Shown here piece by piece: positions 49,324 through 62,299 of a stretch of DNA of 64,000 nucleotides. The stretch is from Archegozetes longisetosus (lineage: Eukaryota; Arthropoda; Arachnida; Sarcoptiformes; Trhypochthoniidae): assembly GCA_018873245.2 (NCBI GenBank), contig JAEMBT020000009.1, forward strand, positions 6,363,180 through 6,427,179, in the 5' to 3' direction. Under the pieces are notes generated by a model that saw nothing but the letters and a program-made list of their open reading frames with translations, had not been told where the DNA came from and did not search any database. The position numbers and the translations under genes were made by a program. Position 1 is the first letter of the stretch, and every line of letters begins with the position of its first letter.

Positions 49324-49890
49324 CAGAGGTTTTCAAACTGGCTTTTGCGACCCTTCACTGGGCCGCGAAGAGGTCTCGGATGGGTCGCGAAGAAGTCGAA
49401 GAATATTATGAGAACTGGGCCATAAAACTATTTTGATTTTTTTGAAAGAGAAAAATGATACTTAGGCACAATTGAGAGGAAAATTTAATTGTAATGCAAA
49501 CATTTTAGAGTTCAAAAATCTATAACTCTTATATTACTGCCGAACTGTTTATTCTCTCATGAAATTATGTTGAATTACTACTCATAATAGTGACTAAAAT
49601 CCGAACAAAATTTAAAAGCAATTATAAGTTATTTGTTGCCTCTTGCTTCAACTTATTTGTGTGAAACTTCGTTTTCAGCTCTGACTTATTTAAAAAACAA
49701 ATCTAGAACTAAACTCAATGTAGAAAATGATTTGCGATTAGCTTTAACTAATATAATGCCTAGGATTGTTACAAATTGTGAATCAAAACAGGCTCATCCT
49801 TCTCATTAAATTTTTTTATATTTTACTGGGTCGTAACTTATTTTTTAACACAAAAATGGTCCGCAAGGTATAAAAGTTTGAAAACCACTG
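49324..49890 (+). mobile_element. Internally deleted hAT (CAGAGGTTTTCAAACT end) with hATC remnant
   Basis: Tips CAGAGGTTTTCAAACT and, inverted, CAGTGGTTTTCAAACT, with exact duplication CTCTAGCA (49316-49323 and 49891-49898). The empty site is near 27232 in block 1. An open stretch at 49633-49809 encodes LLPLASTYLCETSFSALTYL ... ENDLRLAL ... PRI ... QAHPSH and a stop, the C-terminus of ZBED5-like hAT transposases. The remainder of the transposase is deleted. Confidence 0.92.
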
Positions 49891-52587
49891 CTCTAGCATA
49901 CAGTCATTTGCAAAACTCCGGGAGCTAGTTTCTCAACATTCTATACCCCTAAACATCAAGCAATTTTGATGAAAACTTTTGTGAGTAAACTAGGATTTGA
50001 GGATGTGAGAAATGGGAAGTGGAAAGCAAGTTTTTAGGCTTCCATAATTTTAAAGTGACTCATGTTTGAATTTTTCGGTTTAATCGCGGCTGTGAAGATG
50101 GTAGCTCATACAACTCCCTGTTCCAAACTTCTACTCCACAAACTGGTTCTAGTTTAGAAAATCATGTATTACTCAGTATTAATCATCTAATTATATTAGT
50201 ATTATTAATTCTTCAGGTAAACTGCATAAAAATTGAAACCTTTAATGCGAATTTATTTATGAAACAAATACCATCTTTGAGTAATTCAGGATCATAGATG
50301 GTAATAATCATAATTACACCCCAACCACTCGCCTGAAAACGTACATCTATGTCAGAATAAATTCTACTAGTGAAAATAAGTTAACTTCTTAGGGATTAAA
50401 TCTCAATTTAAAATGTGAATTAACTTTAGCCAAATAATACTTCTCCCCTATCAATAATTAACTTCTATTTTATTACAAAAAATGTTTGCAAATAACTGAT
50501 CACCAAGCGATAAAATTTTTTTGTTATTAATTTCGTACATATTAGTCATATTTGACTTATTTTCATTCAAAGTTGTAAATTTTTGGCTTTGATTGAAGTT
50601 TCAAGAACTTTTATTCTCTGATTATTACATAATTGGTGTTTTTAAATTGAAAAACGATTTCTAACTGTCTGTCAGCTATTTTTTGTAAGAATAACTTCTT
50701 GGACACATACTTTTTGATCTATTGTTAGAAATATATTTTAAATAAGCGACTACAGTAGGACCAGTAAGACCAAATTGTGTCACTTTATCACCCGCCCTAA
50801 AAGTCATTAAAGGTTTTTGTGGTTTTCGGACTCTCATAAAGAGCTTTAAAGAAATAGATATCCACTGCCTGTGCGACAGAACTTCGTGTTTATTTCAAAA
50901 TAACGACACCCTAAATACCGCTTGGCAAAATAACATCAAGTCATAATACCGACAAATCGAACTATCAACTTGGGTGTTTTGTTTGTTGGTATTTAGGTTG
51001 TCATTATTCTGTATAGATCCCACGAAATCCTGTCTTTTCATAAAAAGTATTTACCAGAAGCTCGCATCCTAGACGAATCAGATTAGTTGTGTATCGACAT
51101 CATGCTTATTCTCCGACAAATCAAAAATACCAACTTCAATACTGTCATGAGATGTCTGGATCGAGTTATAAAACTTAGAATTGTGAAATGGAAAACAGAA
51201 TTTTTACCTTTTCTTAATCAAAATCGAAAATGGCTTCAAATATAATCTTTGAAAAGATTGTAAATAATATTTAAATTACTTTTATTCTGATTATAAAATT
51301 TGCGTCAAAAAACTATTTAGAAATCATCATAAGTCAATCATTAAAATTCAACGAATTTAAGTGAGAATACTTCATGGATGAGGGCTGCAATATAATTTAA
51401 ATTCTTATAGATGAATAGAGTTTCAAAAACCAATCGATCGTTTCAATATCTCATAAAATTTAACTACAATCCCAATTATAGTTAAGATCAATTTTCATAA
51501 AGTCCTTATCAACTATCCAATTATGTTTCTGCTTTCATGTCTACCAATATAGTGAAAGAAATTAAACTTGTTCCTAATCGACAAGAAACCTATACATATA
51601 TCTTTTGTATTAATCTATCTCTAGGATCCTAAGTTAGACTTGTCTATATTATAGTTTTTAAGTTTAAATGCATATTACTGAAAGACTCAGGTCTTTTTTA
51701 ATTGAGTGATTAAGACTAGTTCTATTCCACAGATTCTCACAAAACCCACGGAAAATTTGAAAGAATGTCATTTTAGGTTGAAAACGTTTTTTAAGTATGA
51801 AGAGCAACAAAAAACATCGAATAAATTTTCCACTGAAGGAATTGAAGAGATTTTTGTAAAATAGAGTATAGCTTATGGTTAATCAGATCACACGTTTCAG
51901 ATTTAGTCAGAAAAGCTTTAGGCCTTTAAAAAGCTTCGATCAATTCATTGGTAGAAACAAGGAATATCAGCCGAAATAATTTATTCGTTATTCGGAAAAA
52001 ATCTTATTGTGATAAATGGTTATTAGTTAATATAGAAATTATTTTTATGTGTTAAATGTTCAGTCATTTTGTGCTTTAAATCAGGTTTGATGATATGAGA
52101 AAATAGTACTAAAAAATTATTGAAAGTTACATCAGTTTATAATTAAATTAAAATTTTTATTCGCATATATCTAAGCATTTATACACTTCTCATTTGGTTA
52201 AGTACTTTAATAACAAAATAAGGATATTGTTTTTAGATATTAAGGCCTTAATCAATATAATCGCAGAGGCTCTTTAGGCAATAAATCCAAAATTCATGAA
52301 AAAACTCTAAAATTACATTAATTTATGCCGAGAAGAACGAAGCAAACGATTCTTGATAAAATTTATAATTTTCGATATAATAATTCTAATAGTTTTTAAC
52401 ACATTTAAAATTAGACGTTTAAAGATTGTTTTTTATTTCATTCTTTTCTTTACGAATTAGCATATTAATAATTCTAGTATTTTGTCTCTGATTTTAGATT
52501 TAGCACTGTAAGAGCGTTTGCCGCATACAATATAATCGTCTAAAAGCTTATATGAAATAATAAACATTTATTTAATCAAATATATGT

Positions 52588-52825
52588 GTTGTACTTTAAT
52601 TTTTTTTGACTTGGGTGTCGTCTCTCTGTCTAGAGGATTAAAGAGTAGATCTAAATAGTGTAAAAATTGAAGATTTTTATGGCAAAATCCTCAATTATTA
52701 TATTGCCGATCTGAATGAATGGAAAATTTTTCTATAAAAATCCTTAAAATTGACGCTATTTAGATCTACTCTTAAATGCTCTAGACAGAGAGACGACATC
52801 CAAGTAAAAAAAATTAAAGTGTAGT
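52588..52825. mobile_element. Inverted-repeat element with ~95-bp arms
   Basis: CTTTAATTTTTTTTGACTTG and GTCGTCTCTCTGTCTAGAG at left are repeated inverted at right, with AGAGTAGATCTAAATAG inside. Block 1 lacks it (near 29725). About 165 bp just left of it (52420-52587) is also block 2-specific and unexplained. Confidence 0.7.
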
Positions 52826-53325
52826 TCTAACAAACTTAATTCAATACATTTCTCAAATATAATCCAATATAATCTCCAATATAATCCAATATAGTTAATA
52901 CATTATCTAATACATATAATTCAACAATGTTTAGTAGATATAATTTACTTCAATCACAACTTGTCATATACAATAATTATTTTTCTTAGATGCATTGTCT
53001 TATGTTTAAGACTAAAGTACCAAAACAAAACACTAAATCGTATATACAAACAACTTTTGATTATAGTTAATTATTCAACTATTAACTGATAACATAGAGA
53101 TAATTGTTTGACAAGCCTCATCGCCTAAAGTTTTGATAGTATAACGAACAAATAACATGACAATGGTTTCCATATTATACAAAAGGTTGTTAGCGCAATC
53201 TCTGATTCGTATCAAATTTTACTGAAGTCAAGCTAAACGTTTGATAAAGATATCAGAGGCTGGATCAGTTTCTAAACTCTTAGTAATTGGATTTTCATTT
53301 CAATTCAAAAGTAGTCTTCAATACT

Positions 53326-54117
53326 TGAAGGCTTTAGTCGAAGAGTAGCCTCTGCTCCTCTACAAGGATCGTTGAAAGGCTTAACCAATTTGCGATCTTC
53401 CTTCTGATAAATAACGAAATCATTAGTAATATATCCTTCGATTCAACATTGAAACTTATCGCAAAATATTTTTTAAACTAATGATTCATTGATAAAATCC
53501 TGTTTCAAGAAGTTGAGTTAACTTACTTATTATAAGTTAAATCAAAACATTTCACATTTAGCATAAACTTTATTCTTAGAATATAAAAAATGAAGTTCTA
53601 ATCCATACAAAATCTGCAATTCATTTCAATATTTACGTACAATTAAAGATTATTAATCTGACGGTTTATTTAATTTTTTATTTGATTTTCTTTTTGACAG
53701 ATTTTGCTGTTTTGTAGATTTTTCAAAAATATCGCGAAAGAATTCTTGTGTTTTAGAAATAAGCACTTTTCCAAAGAATATTAAGTTTTGTAAAATTTAG
53801 AGTCGGATTTAAGTATGTGTTTCGAAAGATTTTGAATGTCTAAAAGTTTGTCACGTGAAATCGACAAAACATTTTCAATTCATTCAAATAATTTTCAAGT
53901 TCATGAATATCAAAATAATTTGTTGCACTTCATGTTGTGAAAATCGATATTTATTTTAGAAAACGTGTTATGATAGAGTTCAAAGACAAGCGTCCTGAAA
54001 AGATTTAATTAACAATGACTCAATCTTTGACCTAAAAGCTTACACTTTTCTTTGACTTTTCTTAAGTTCTTTTAACTTTCTAAGCGCTAGAGAGAGCTAC
54101 TCTTCGACTAACGCCTT
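53326..54117. mobile_element. DNA element with ~24-bp inverted ends (GAAGGCTTTAGTCGAAGAG)
   Basis: The left end TGAAGGCTTTAGTCGAAGAG is matched at right by the complement of TGAAGGCGTTAGTCGAAGAG. Block 1 shows the uninterrupted site (GTAGTCTTCTTTTACTAC near 30190). CTTC or a slightly longer duplication may flank it. About 790 bp, no transposase recognised, superfamily undetermined. Confidence 0.65.
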
Positions 54118-54132
54118 CACTTCTTTTACTAC

Positions 54133-54646
54133 TAGGGTGACCACCTCTGGCTTGCCTCATGATGGGACAAAAATATCAAAGGGGGCCCTTACATTCTTAA
54201 AAAGAAAATGTTACTTTTATTAGTCATTACAAATATTTAGATGTCAAACAATACATTCTAATATTAAAACAATGAAAATTACTAGTCATCGTTGACTTCA
54301 AAGGTATAGTTTTTGTTAGAGATAGCGTCTTTTAAAAGTTATTCAAAACTAAGAAATACTGGTTTATATCAGGTATAAGTCAAGGCAGAAAAGATTTTTT
54401 TATGACTTGGTTTTAAACCACAGGTGTTCAAAACATTAAACTGAATTTCTTAATCTCTTATCATTTGTAAAATAAATTCAATGTTTGAATTTCTAAAAAA
54501 TACTTTTCTAAACACATTTTTCAAAATGAAAGTTGAAAAACGGGACAACTGATTGTTCCGTCGAGAGTTTTTGGTCTGACGGGATTTCTGTCTTTAATCT
54601 TTAAAAAGACGGGACAGTTCCATCGAAAAGACGGGTGGTCACCCTA
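54133..54646 (-). mobile_element. hAT-type MITE, TAGGGTGACCACC family (copy E)
   Basis: A 514-bp copy in reverse orientation with exact duplication TTTACTAC (54125-54132 and 54647-54654). The empty site TTTACTACTAA is near 30200 in block 1. Confidence 0.95.
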
Positions 54647-55189
54647 TTTACTACTAAATTTAAAGTAAGGTTCGGATTAAAAGAAATATTGGTGTGTACA
54701 TCTTTTCTAGTGTTCTACAGCAAACGCCACAAATCATAATATATTACTTTTAAATAAATAATTTATTTCTAACAAAATCGAATGGCTATATTCGGTTTTT
54801 AGATTAATCATGTAGTCTTTGAAATTATTGAATTTCATTTATGTATATCCTAAAAATCATGTGATTTCATTCAAAGTTTCAATTATTTCGATTGTCTGGA
54901 ATTAAGTCACATCTTAGTCGTTTATAGTATGAGAAATGTAGATCACATACGATAAAAGGCATGTTCAAGTGCATGTCAAACTATCGTTAATTAAAATGAA
55001 ATTTGATATTCTAACTTAGGTTACATACAATGAAAGTATAAAGTTAATAAAAACCTAATTTAAAGTATCAATTACTCAAAAACGACAATTAAGAAACCAT
55101 CAAAAAGTAAACGAAATACTTACGAAAATTATTCTGATCACATTTGTCATGAATGGCTTTGAAATAAGACGATAGCAGAATTTGGTAGT

Positions 55190-55960
55190 TAGGGCCATTT
55201 GCGGCCGATTACTTTTGATGATCGATCTTAGTAGTACTCGATGTGGGGAGTCTAACCATATTGCTCATGTTCATAATTTACTCATAAATTACGTAAAAAA
55301 TAATTTCATTTAAATTAGTTTCACCCCTAGGTAGATCATCTGGAGCGCGTATCAACCCCTAATTTCCAAGTGTGATACATCATTAGAATCAGTTCATCGA
55401 GCTGAACATTTTTATACCACATTTAACCACTTCTCACCAGCTCCTGACAGAATTGGCTGATCCCGCCAAGTGATATATAATTAGACTCAGGATATCGAAC
55501 TGAACATTTTGATACCTTACTTGATCAATTATCACAAGTAGCTCTCGAGATATTCGTCTTTGGTTTAGTACCTCGTAATGGATAAACCTGGCTTTACTAA
55601 GTTTTAACCCAAATCAAACCTTATTTGAAGTATAATAGATTAGGCCGCTTCGCGACCTATTCTCCTCTAGTTTATATCAGGTTTGTTTGGGTTACCACTC
55701 GAGGAATCCAGGTTTATCCATTTTTGAGGGGGTTAGGTATGGGTTGCCAGAAGTAGTCAAGTGTGTTATCAAAATGTTCAGCTTGACGAAATGAATCCAA
55801 TGATGTATCACACTAGGAGGTGGGAGGTTAAAAATGTTGTTTAAAATTGATTTTTGGATCATAATTTATAGGTGAAATATCGAATGTAGTATATCGTTAG
55901 ACTCCTCACATCGAGTGCTATTAGGATCGATCAGCAAAAGTAACCGCCCTTAAAAGGTCT
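55190..55960. mobile_element. Fold-back element with internal snap-back MITE
   Basis: Arms (about 55191-55270 and 55875-55957) share GATCGATC.TA.TAG and CTCGATGTG.GGAGTC inverted. The interior contains a 146-bp palindromic element at 55577-55722 with ends AATGGATAAACCTGG and core GGCCGCTTCGCGACC. A repeated TTCAG/GCTGAACATTTT...CAC motif also occurs at 55390-55530 and near 55775. Confidence 0.7.
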
Positions 55961-56155
55961 CTATTACCCAGAATCTTAAGTAAAGTCATGTGATTTTGTG
56001 CATATGCAGTCAAATACTTTTTACGTTTCACATTTCTCGAATCAAAATCTCTCATAAGAACCTTCAGACATAAGTCCGATAACATTACTCTCACTTAATA
56101 TTGAGCCTATTAGTTTAACGTTTTCATCTTATAATGAAGCAATGAAAGCTGTACA

Positions 56156-57222
56156 TTGGTTGACAAAACTAAGTACTTAGGTTTATGATGATTTTCAACA
56201 CCTAAATATCAACGAATTTTGAGGAAGTTATTTTGCTAAGTGCCTATAGTTCTAACTAACCTTCTGTGAAAACCATATTATCCTTCTCCATTAGGCCTTT
56301 ACATAAGCAATGTTGTTTCAAATAGAAGTAATCAGTGAAAATTTTAAAAATTCTGATGACTGAAATCAAGACTAATCGAAGAATGGTTGAATATCTGTAT
56401 TTTTATTTTATCAAAAATCCTCCTATTGTAGAGCTATGGTACATTAAACTCGAAAATCACAAATTTTCAGCTAAGCATAGCTTTACTAAAAGTCTAAATA
56501 ACTTGATGTTAATATCAGAACCGATGTGCGACCGTATAATGAATTCGAAATGGGTCTACCGCAATTCTTCGACACATCCCAATAAGTGATGGCCATTTCT
56601 AACTCAGATGACTTACCGGAAAGTAACCGATGACTTTCAAACTTAGATGGTTTACGGGGAGTAACCAATAGTCATTTCCATATCAGATAGCCTACGGAAA
56701 GTCACCGATAAACATTTTCAATTCTGATGGCCTACGAGAAGTAACCAAAACTTCTATATTGAGTGTAAAGTCAAACTTTCTTAAGGGATTTCAAGTTTCC
56801 ACGCGATATACCCCATACCAAGTAGAAACTGTAAGTTTCCGAAGAGGCTTCAATACTTTAATGTAGCTGTCGATTACTTCCCGTAAGCCAACTAAGTTAG
56901 GAATGGCCATCACGTATTGGGGTGTGTCGAAGAATTGCGGTAGACCGATTTCGAACTCACTATACAGTCGCTCATCGGTATCCATTGTGGGTCTGATGAA
57001 TATCAGTTCCGATATTAACATCAAGATATTTGGACTCTTAGTAAAGCTATGCTCAACTGAAAATTTGTGATTTTCGAGTTTAATGTACTATAGCTCTGCA
57101 ATAGGAGGATTTTTGATAAAAAAAATATACACGTATTCAACCATTCTTCGATTAGTCTTGATTTCAGCCATCAGGTGTTGAAAATCGTTGTAAACCTAGG
57201 TACTCAGTTTTGTCAACCACTG
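56156..57222. repeat. Inverted repeat containing fragments of an unknown coding sequence
   Basis: The left arm 56156-56590 (with a ~130-bp extra piece) and right arm 57222-56895 inverted are homologous. In the right arm the minus strand is open almost throughout from about 57180 to 56791, with one TAG where the left arm has TGG. Readable parts: IKTNRRMVEY, FFIKNPPIAEL, FTKSPNILMLISELIFIRPT, DERLYSEFEIGLPQFFDTPQ, NLVGLREVIDSYIKVL. Base conservation follows codons, so it derives from a real protein gene. I do not recognise the family. The left-arm copy is frameshifted and ends at the minisatellite. Confidence 0.6.
56587..56750. repeat. ~40-bp minisatellite, 4 units
   Basis: Four diverged units of the form GATGGCCATTTCTAACTCAG followed by ATGACTTACCGGAAAGTAACC. 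The same segment occurs once in the right arm (about 56870-56912 inverted) within the coding frame for VMAIPNLVGLREV. The array is therefore a tandem amplification of a former coding segment, now degenerate. Confidence 0.75.
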
Positions 57223-58436
57223 TAATCACGTAAGCAATGATCAATCTAAAAATTGAGTAAAGCCAATCATTCTGCTTTAAAGGTTAAAATAATTCATTTC
57301 TGTATCATTTATAGCTCTTGTTGTAGACCCTGGATAGATATTACATTTCTCTATGCACTTAGATATCAAATGCATAGAGTAGAATATGTTTTGATTATCT
57401 AATTTTTAGTTTCATAACTAAACTATTATACATCTAGATTTGAGCCTATTATTATCATTGTCATTACCATGAATAACATATCAGACCACTTATGACATAT
57501 TAGCCGAAAGCACATTTCAATAACAGGTTACAGGATTTTACTTACCGAATAGCCTGTGGCTACTTTTAGATAGTGAAACAACTGCCATTTTGAGATCATA
57601 TTGATTTTAACAGTACGGTATCTGGTTCGTGCAATATTATAACAACTGGACTTAAAGAGAGTTGATAGACAAATAGAACTAGAAATTAAGATTTCACAGA
57701 TATTTAGATATATCGAGTTAAATTTTTGATTTAATCATTCAAATTAGTGGCTTATGTTTCGTTAGTATCTGTTGGCTTTCAAGTTGACTCTTGAGTTGAC
57801 TCTCTAATAAATCTTCGAATGATTCCAAGAAAATTGGCCTGAAAAAAGTACCAATAAAATATTAGCTGTTATTGTATTCAATCACATTCGTCAATAAAGA
57901 CTTAAATATTAACGCTTGTAGTAGACCTCAAAAGTCTTTATCGATGCAAATGATCCAACGATAACATCATCTTATTAGAGAGATTTTCTAAAATTATTAT
58001 TCATTAAAATGAGTTTAGGAAAAGAAAATTCTATGGAAAAATCTAACAGTCTGACTTAAAGTATTTGGTTTTATTATTAGTTAAAGAATTTCTTTAGTCT
58101 TTTAATTTGTAAGTTATATAACAGTCTAAAACAGAATTCAGTTAATTGAGACAATTCATTGTAGACTGTAACAAGTTTATGTGAGATTCCTGCCTTGTTC
58201 GGATACATTTTGGATGCTATATAATTAGAATCGAATTGCTTTTACTTAGAGGAACTTGATCTCAAAAACCCAAACCTGTATCGTATATTAGGCGATATAC
58301 GTTTTGGTTTCATGTAAAGTATACAGGATAATTTGTGAAATAAGGAAAATCTAGATTATTTCACAATGAAAATAAGAGGAGGTAAGTAAAGAAATTGAAA
58401 AAGTAAGAAGTTATATACTAATTACACTCTAGCATA

Positions 58437-59789
58437 TTAGGTCAGCCGGAAAATAACCGGAATATTAGAAATCATAGACTTTAAAAGATATTTATTATAT
58501 AATAATATAATTATACAATATATTCTCCCCTGTCTGGGTGACTAAAGCCCACCGCTCTGGGAGGTGTCGTATTCCTGTAGCCTCATCTTTTAGATTTATT
58601 TCTTTAATAACTTCATCATAAGCAGCTTTAAGTTCATTCTCATTGGCAAATCTCTTTCCTTTGCTAGGCTTCTTTATTCTAGCAATACCATCATAGTTGC
58701 AAGGATTCAAATCAGGGCTATAAGGGGGATGTTTTAACACCTCCCATCGATGTCATTTGAAAAATTCTTGAACTTTCTGATGTTTGTGTGGCTTAGCATT
58801 GTCATGTAAGATGAGTGGTCTCGCAATACGGTGTTTGTTTGTCTCTCAGTGCAATATTTCGGACAAAAATTAAGATAAACTTCAAAATTGACGTTTTTAT
58901 TTTTTGGTAAAATTTGATAAGCTATGATCCGATTTTGATGAAACGCTACGATCATTATTACCTTCCAGTCACTCATTGTTGCCCTGACTTTGGTCGGCCT
59001 ACGACAAAGAATAAAGCCACTCACATAATTTTTAGATTTCGAAAATTTAACTTTAAATAATTACGGTGTTTGTTAGGTAGGATCCATTGACGTGAACTCT
59101 TAGTATCTAATGGGTCATAGCTCTTCAGCCAAGTTTCATCGATTGCTATAATTCTTTCCAGAATATCAGGGTTACTATTATATCTTTCAAGGTTCTCTGT
59201 AGAAATATGTAACCGAAACTCCTTTTGTTGGGGTTTTAATTCGTGTGGTACCCATCTTGAGGCTACCTTTCTTGCCCCTACCATATTCAAAAGATCCTTT
59301 ATACTCGTGATACTAATACCTAATTCTTGGGCCAAATCTTCGGTCCTCCAGTAATTGCCCTCATTTAAAAGCTCCTTAAGTTTTTTTCGTGTGTTATATC
59401 AGTCGTAGTACGAGGTCTTCCTGGGTGAGGGGCGTCCTCGCTGCTTAGGCAGCTTCTATCTTTAAATTGATTATAAAGGTCATATACCTAACTTTTGCTT
59501 AATGCACTTCTCCGAGCTATTTTATCTAGCATCTTATAAACTTCAATAGCAGGAGTGTTCAATAGAACATGACATTTAATAAATGCAGTTGTTCTTGATT
59601 TGTAACACTAGCTCGAAGTGGGTCCACTTTTGGACCATAAACAGAAATCGTATTTAAAAGCACGAGAAATACAAGCGACCGCATCATTCACTTTCTTTTA
59701 CTCTAATGCGCAATAATATAACATAAACATGTTTACAACTTTTATCAGTAACGTGATTAAAAAGTCCGATTAATTTCCGGCTGACCTAA
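58437..59789 (-). mobile_element. Full-length dead mariner element
   Basis: A 1353-bp element with tips TTAGGTCAGCCGGAAA matched by the complement at right, and TA on both sides (58435-58436 and 59790-59791). The minus strand transposase survives in at least four frames: KCHVLLNTPAIEVYKML and GRPRTTTD (helix-turn-helix part), VASRWVPHEL, IAIDETWLKSYDP (first Asp), VLRDHSSY (second Asp) and HPPYSPDLNPCNYD (third Asp, mariner DD34D type). Frameshifts near 59022 and 58738 and stops in the N-terminal third make it inactive. It lies just 3' of GPCR copy 3. Confidence 0.92.
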
Positions 59790-59824
59790 TATAATTGGAG
59801 TTCAATTTCATAATTAATCAGTAT

Positions 59825-62292
59825 TTATTTTCTTACTCTGAAATTTTCGTTCATAAATGAGTAAATGATTGGAGTTACGAAACAGTTACTCATAGCAAGC
59901 CGGTGAATTGTGAATAAGATAGTGATAAATAAGAAGAATTGTGATGAAGTGCAGAAATTGAACAGTTCAGGCCAGAAGACTTTCAAAATTTGATAGATTT
60001 TGATAGGGCCCCAACATACACCGTAGAATAATACGATTACAACCATCATTTTGACAGACTGTCAATAAATGAAAATATAAATTCTAATCATTGTCCAACC
60101 AATTAACAGTATCTAATTTTCATAAAATCTATAATTTTAAGCTCCACTATAGATTGTGAGCTACATTATCACTAATCACACCCATGTTTCCGTTAAGTTA
60201 AACTCAAGATATACTAATGAAAGCAGAGCTAACCGGAACTCCAACCTGTGAACATTTGCTGACGAGCGTGATCTACGACACTGCATTTACTAATTCATGG
60301 TAGATTTGAATTTCAGAATTAAACATATTTCATTAAGGCAGTTAAAAAATTGATCTGAAGTGAAAATGTGACTAATTAAAAATTTCTTACTTTCTTTCTA
60401 CCTCGGATTTCAGTTTGCCATCGAAGAGATCCCTCAGTATTGGCCATAGAGTCGGTCAACAAACTCCATAATCGAAAGATAACTGACCGCCATTACAATC
60501 AATGGTATCATAAATGTCAACACAAAGTTGCTTGTGATTAACAATTTTTCTTTCAATGGACTAATTTCAACAAAATTCTGACAATCATAATAAGTAGTGT
60601 TATCTAAAGTAAACTTAACAGTTGTGGTACTCCAGATAAAACACGAAGCATATAACGAGCCGGATAACCACGATACATAAATTAAAAAATTTGAATGAGA
60701 TTTCATCCATTCATATTTGTGAGAAAATGGATGGATTGTTGCCATATATCTGTTAATAATTGTAAATTAATAAATAAAAATGAGTTTGAGCTAAAAAATT
60801 AAAATTTTGTTTTTCAATAGAATACAAATATTTCTCAATTTTTATCAACTATTTTTGAAATAAGATTTTTTTTCAGAGATTTACGCCCGATGAAATAGAA
60901 AGTTGTTGACTATTTTTGTTTAAAATTTCTGAGTAACATTTTCTATTTGAAAGTTTTCAATACCATTTTCTCTTTCTTGAGTTGAAACTAATGTATTGCT
61001 AACGATTTTATTGAGTAAATAAAATTATCTCAAGAAAGTATTAATATAATTGTTGAGTAATGAGTACAATAGCTATTTCATGAGTTAACTGATTTTTCTA
61101 CAGAATCAATATATGTCTTATGATAAAATTGATAAAAAAAATAGTGAACTAATGATGAGCAAAGAATCTATTTGGATTTTATTTTCTAGTTGAGAAAGCT
61201 TTTGAAAGCTCTGTTTCTCACCGTATGGGATAAAGACAAAATATTTCTTTTAAACAAAATTTGTACTGATTTAAACGTTTATAGCAATCAAAACTATTAA
61301 AGATAAAAATTTGATATAAGAATAAAAAAATTAATGCTTATAATAACTTCTCGAGTTTAAAAAGATCGATTTCTTAGTTATAATGGACAAAATTCTTAAT
61401 TATTATTCCTATACTAATGGTATAATTTTTAAGAATAACTTTAGAGTTAGAAAAACCTAGATTAGGATATCATGCTATCAACTTAATTCTATACATTTAT
61501 CGTTTTAAATTATTTCTTGCAATAAATTCATTGAGTGATATGAAAAAAAAATTTTGCAATTTAAAACTGAGTATTCTTTGATGGCAACCAGAAAAGATGT
61601 TGTGAATCCATGCTTTCAACCGTACAATAATATATCAGATATTAAGAAACATCAAAAACTTCATACAATCGCGTATCATTTAATTAAATCAAAAAATACT
61701 TTATCTTAATAGATGGCAAAAGTCAATTATAAAATCAATCTTAAAATTTAATACAAATTTAAAATTAAAACTAGATGATTCTTATATTGAAAAAAATTAG
61801 TTTTATAATATTTCGAAAAACGAAGTTCAAATGATTTATTTTATAAGTAAGAGATACTCACCTTTCTATTCCAATGACGGTCAACGTAAATGAAGTCACA
61901 AAAAAGGATAACATATGGATGAATTGTTTGACTGGGTATAGCCACAAGGCAAATATCCAGCGGCCGAGCATCATATTTATAAATTCAAACGGAAAACACA
62001 ATACACCCATGATCGCATCAGAAATAGCCATGTTCGTTAAAAATTTTCCAAAATTATTAGTCGGTGCTCTCCCAAATATCTCGACTACAATTACAGTGAA
62101 ATTTCCCCAAAATGCCATCAATGAACTAATTGAATAGATGGCAATCAAAAATATTTTAAACCCAGGACTAAAGGAATCTAAAGACATTATTAAACAGTCG
62201 TGATTGTTATCTTTAATAAGAATTGAATTGGCTCCATTAACTGGGAGCGAGAAATTCTTGCAAAAGCTTTCTATCATTTGGTTTATATTCAA
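59825..62292 (-). pseudogene. Class A neuropeptide-type GPCR, copy 3, probably inactive
   Basis: Exons on the minus strand: 62292-61862, 60749 to about 60405, and 60058-59837 (or to the stop at 59827-59825). Donors GTGAGT and GTAAGA look good. It has GNFTVIVVEIF and the ERY split as in the other copies, then IHPFSHKYEW, CWGPI, AMSNC and NPIIYSFMNENFR. Two defects show. The conserved TM3 cysteine is replaced (WLYP instead of WLCP), which removes the loop disulphide. One extra base near 60459 in the third intracellular loop shifts the frame, giving a stop shortly after; beyond it the original frame (ANTEGS, then KK at the donor) is still readable. It also lacks three residues between TM1 and TM2. 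More diverged than copies 1 and 2. Confidence 0.82.
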
Positions 62293-62299
62293 TTTTAAT

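Larger units (their letters stand above)
32150..55350 (+). repeat. Segmental duplication, block 2 (GPCR copy 2 + GH16 copy B)
   Basis: Direct sister of block 1. It is longer because of later insertions: unknown insert 32751-33165, hAT 33379-36338, hAT 42193-42824, hAT 49324-49890, inverted-repeat element about 52588-52825, element about 53326-54117, and MITE 54133-54646. It lacks the piggyBac-like MITE and the hAT at 30487. Confidence 0.9.

Noticed and set aside
56486-56668. Minus-strand 60-residue ORF over the minisatellite
   Set aside because: It arises from the inverted and repeated sequence. The coherent frame is the one described for the right arm.
61874-62137. Plus-strand ORF opposite receptor exon 1 (also 14854-15117 minus)
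   Set aside because: Antisense shadows of the conserved GPCR exon; they contain no independent motif.
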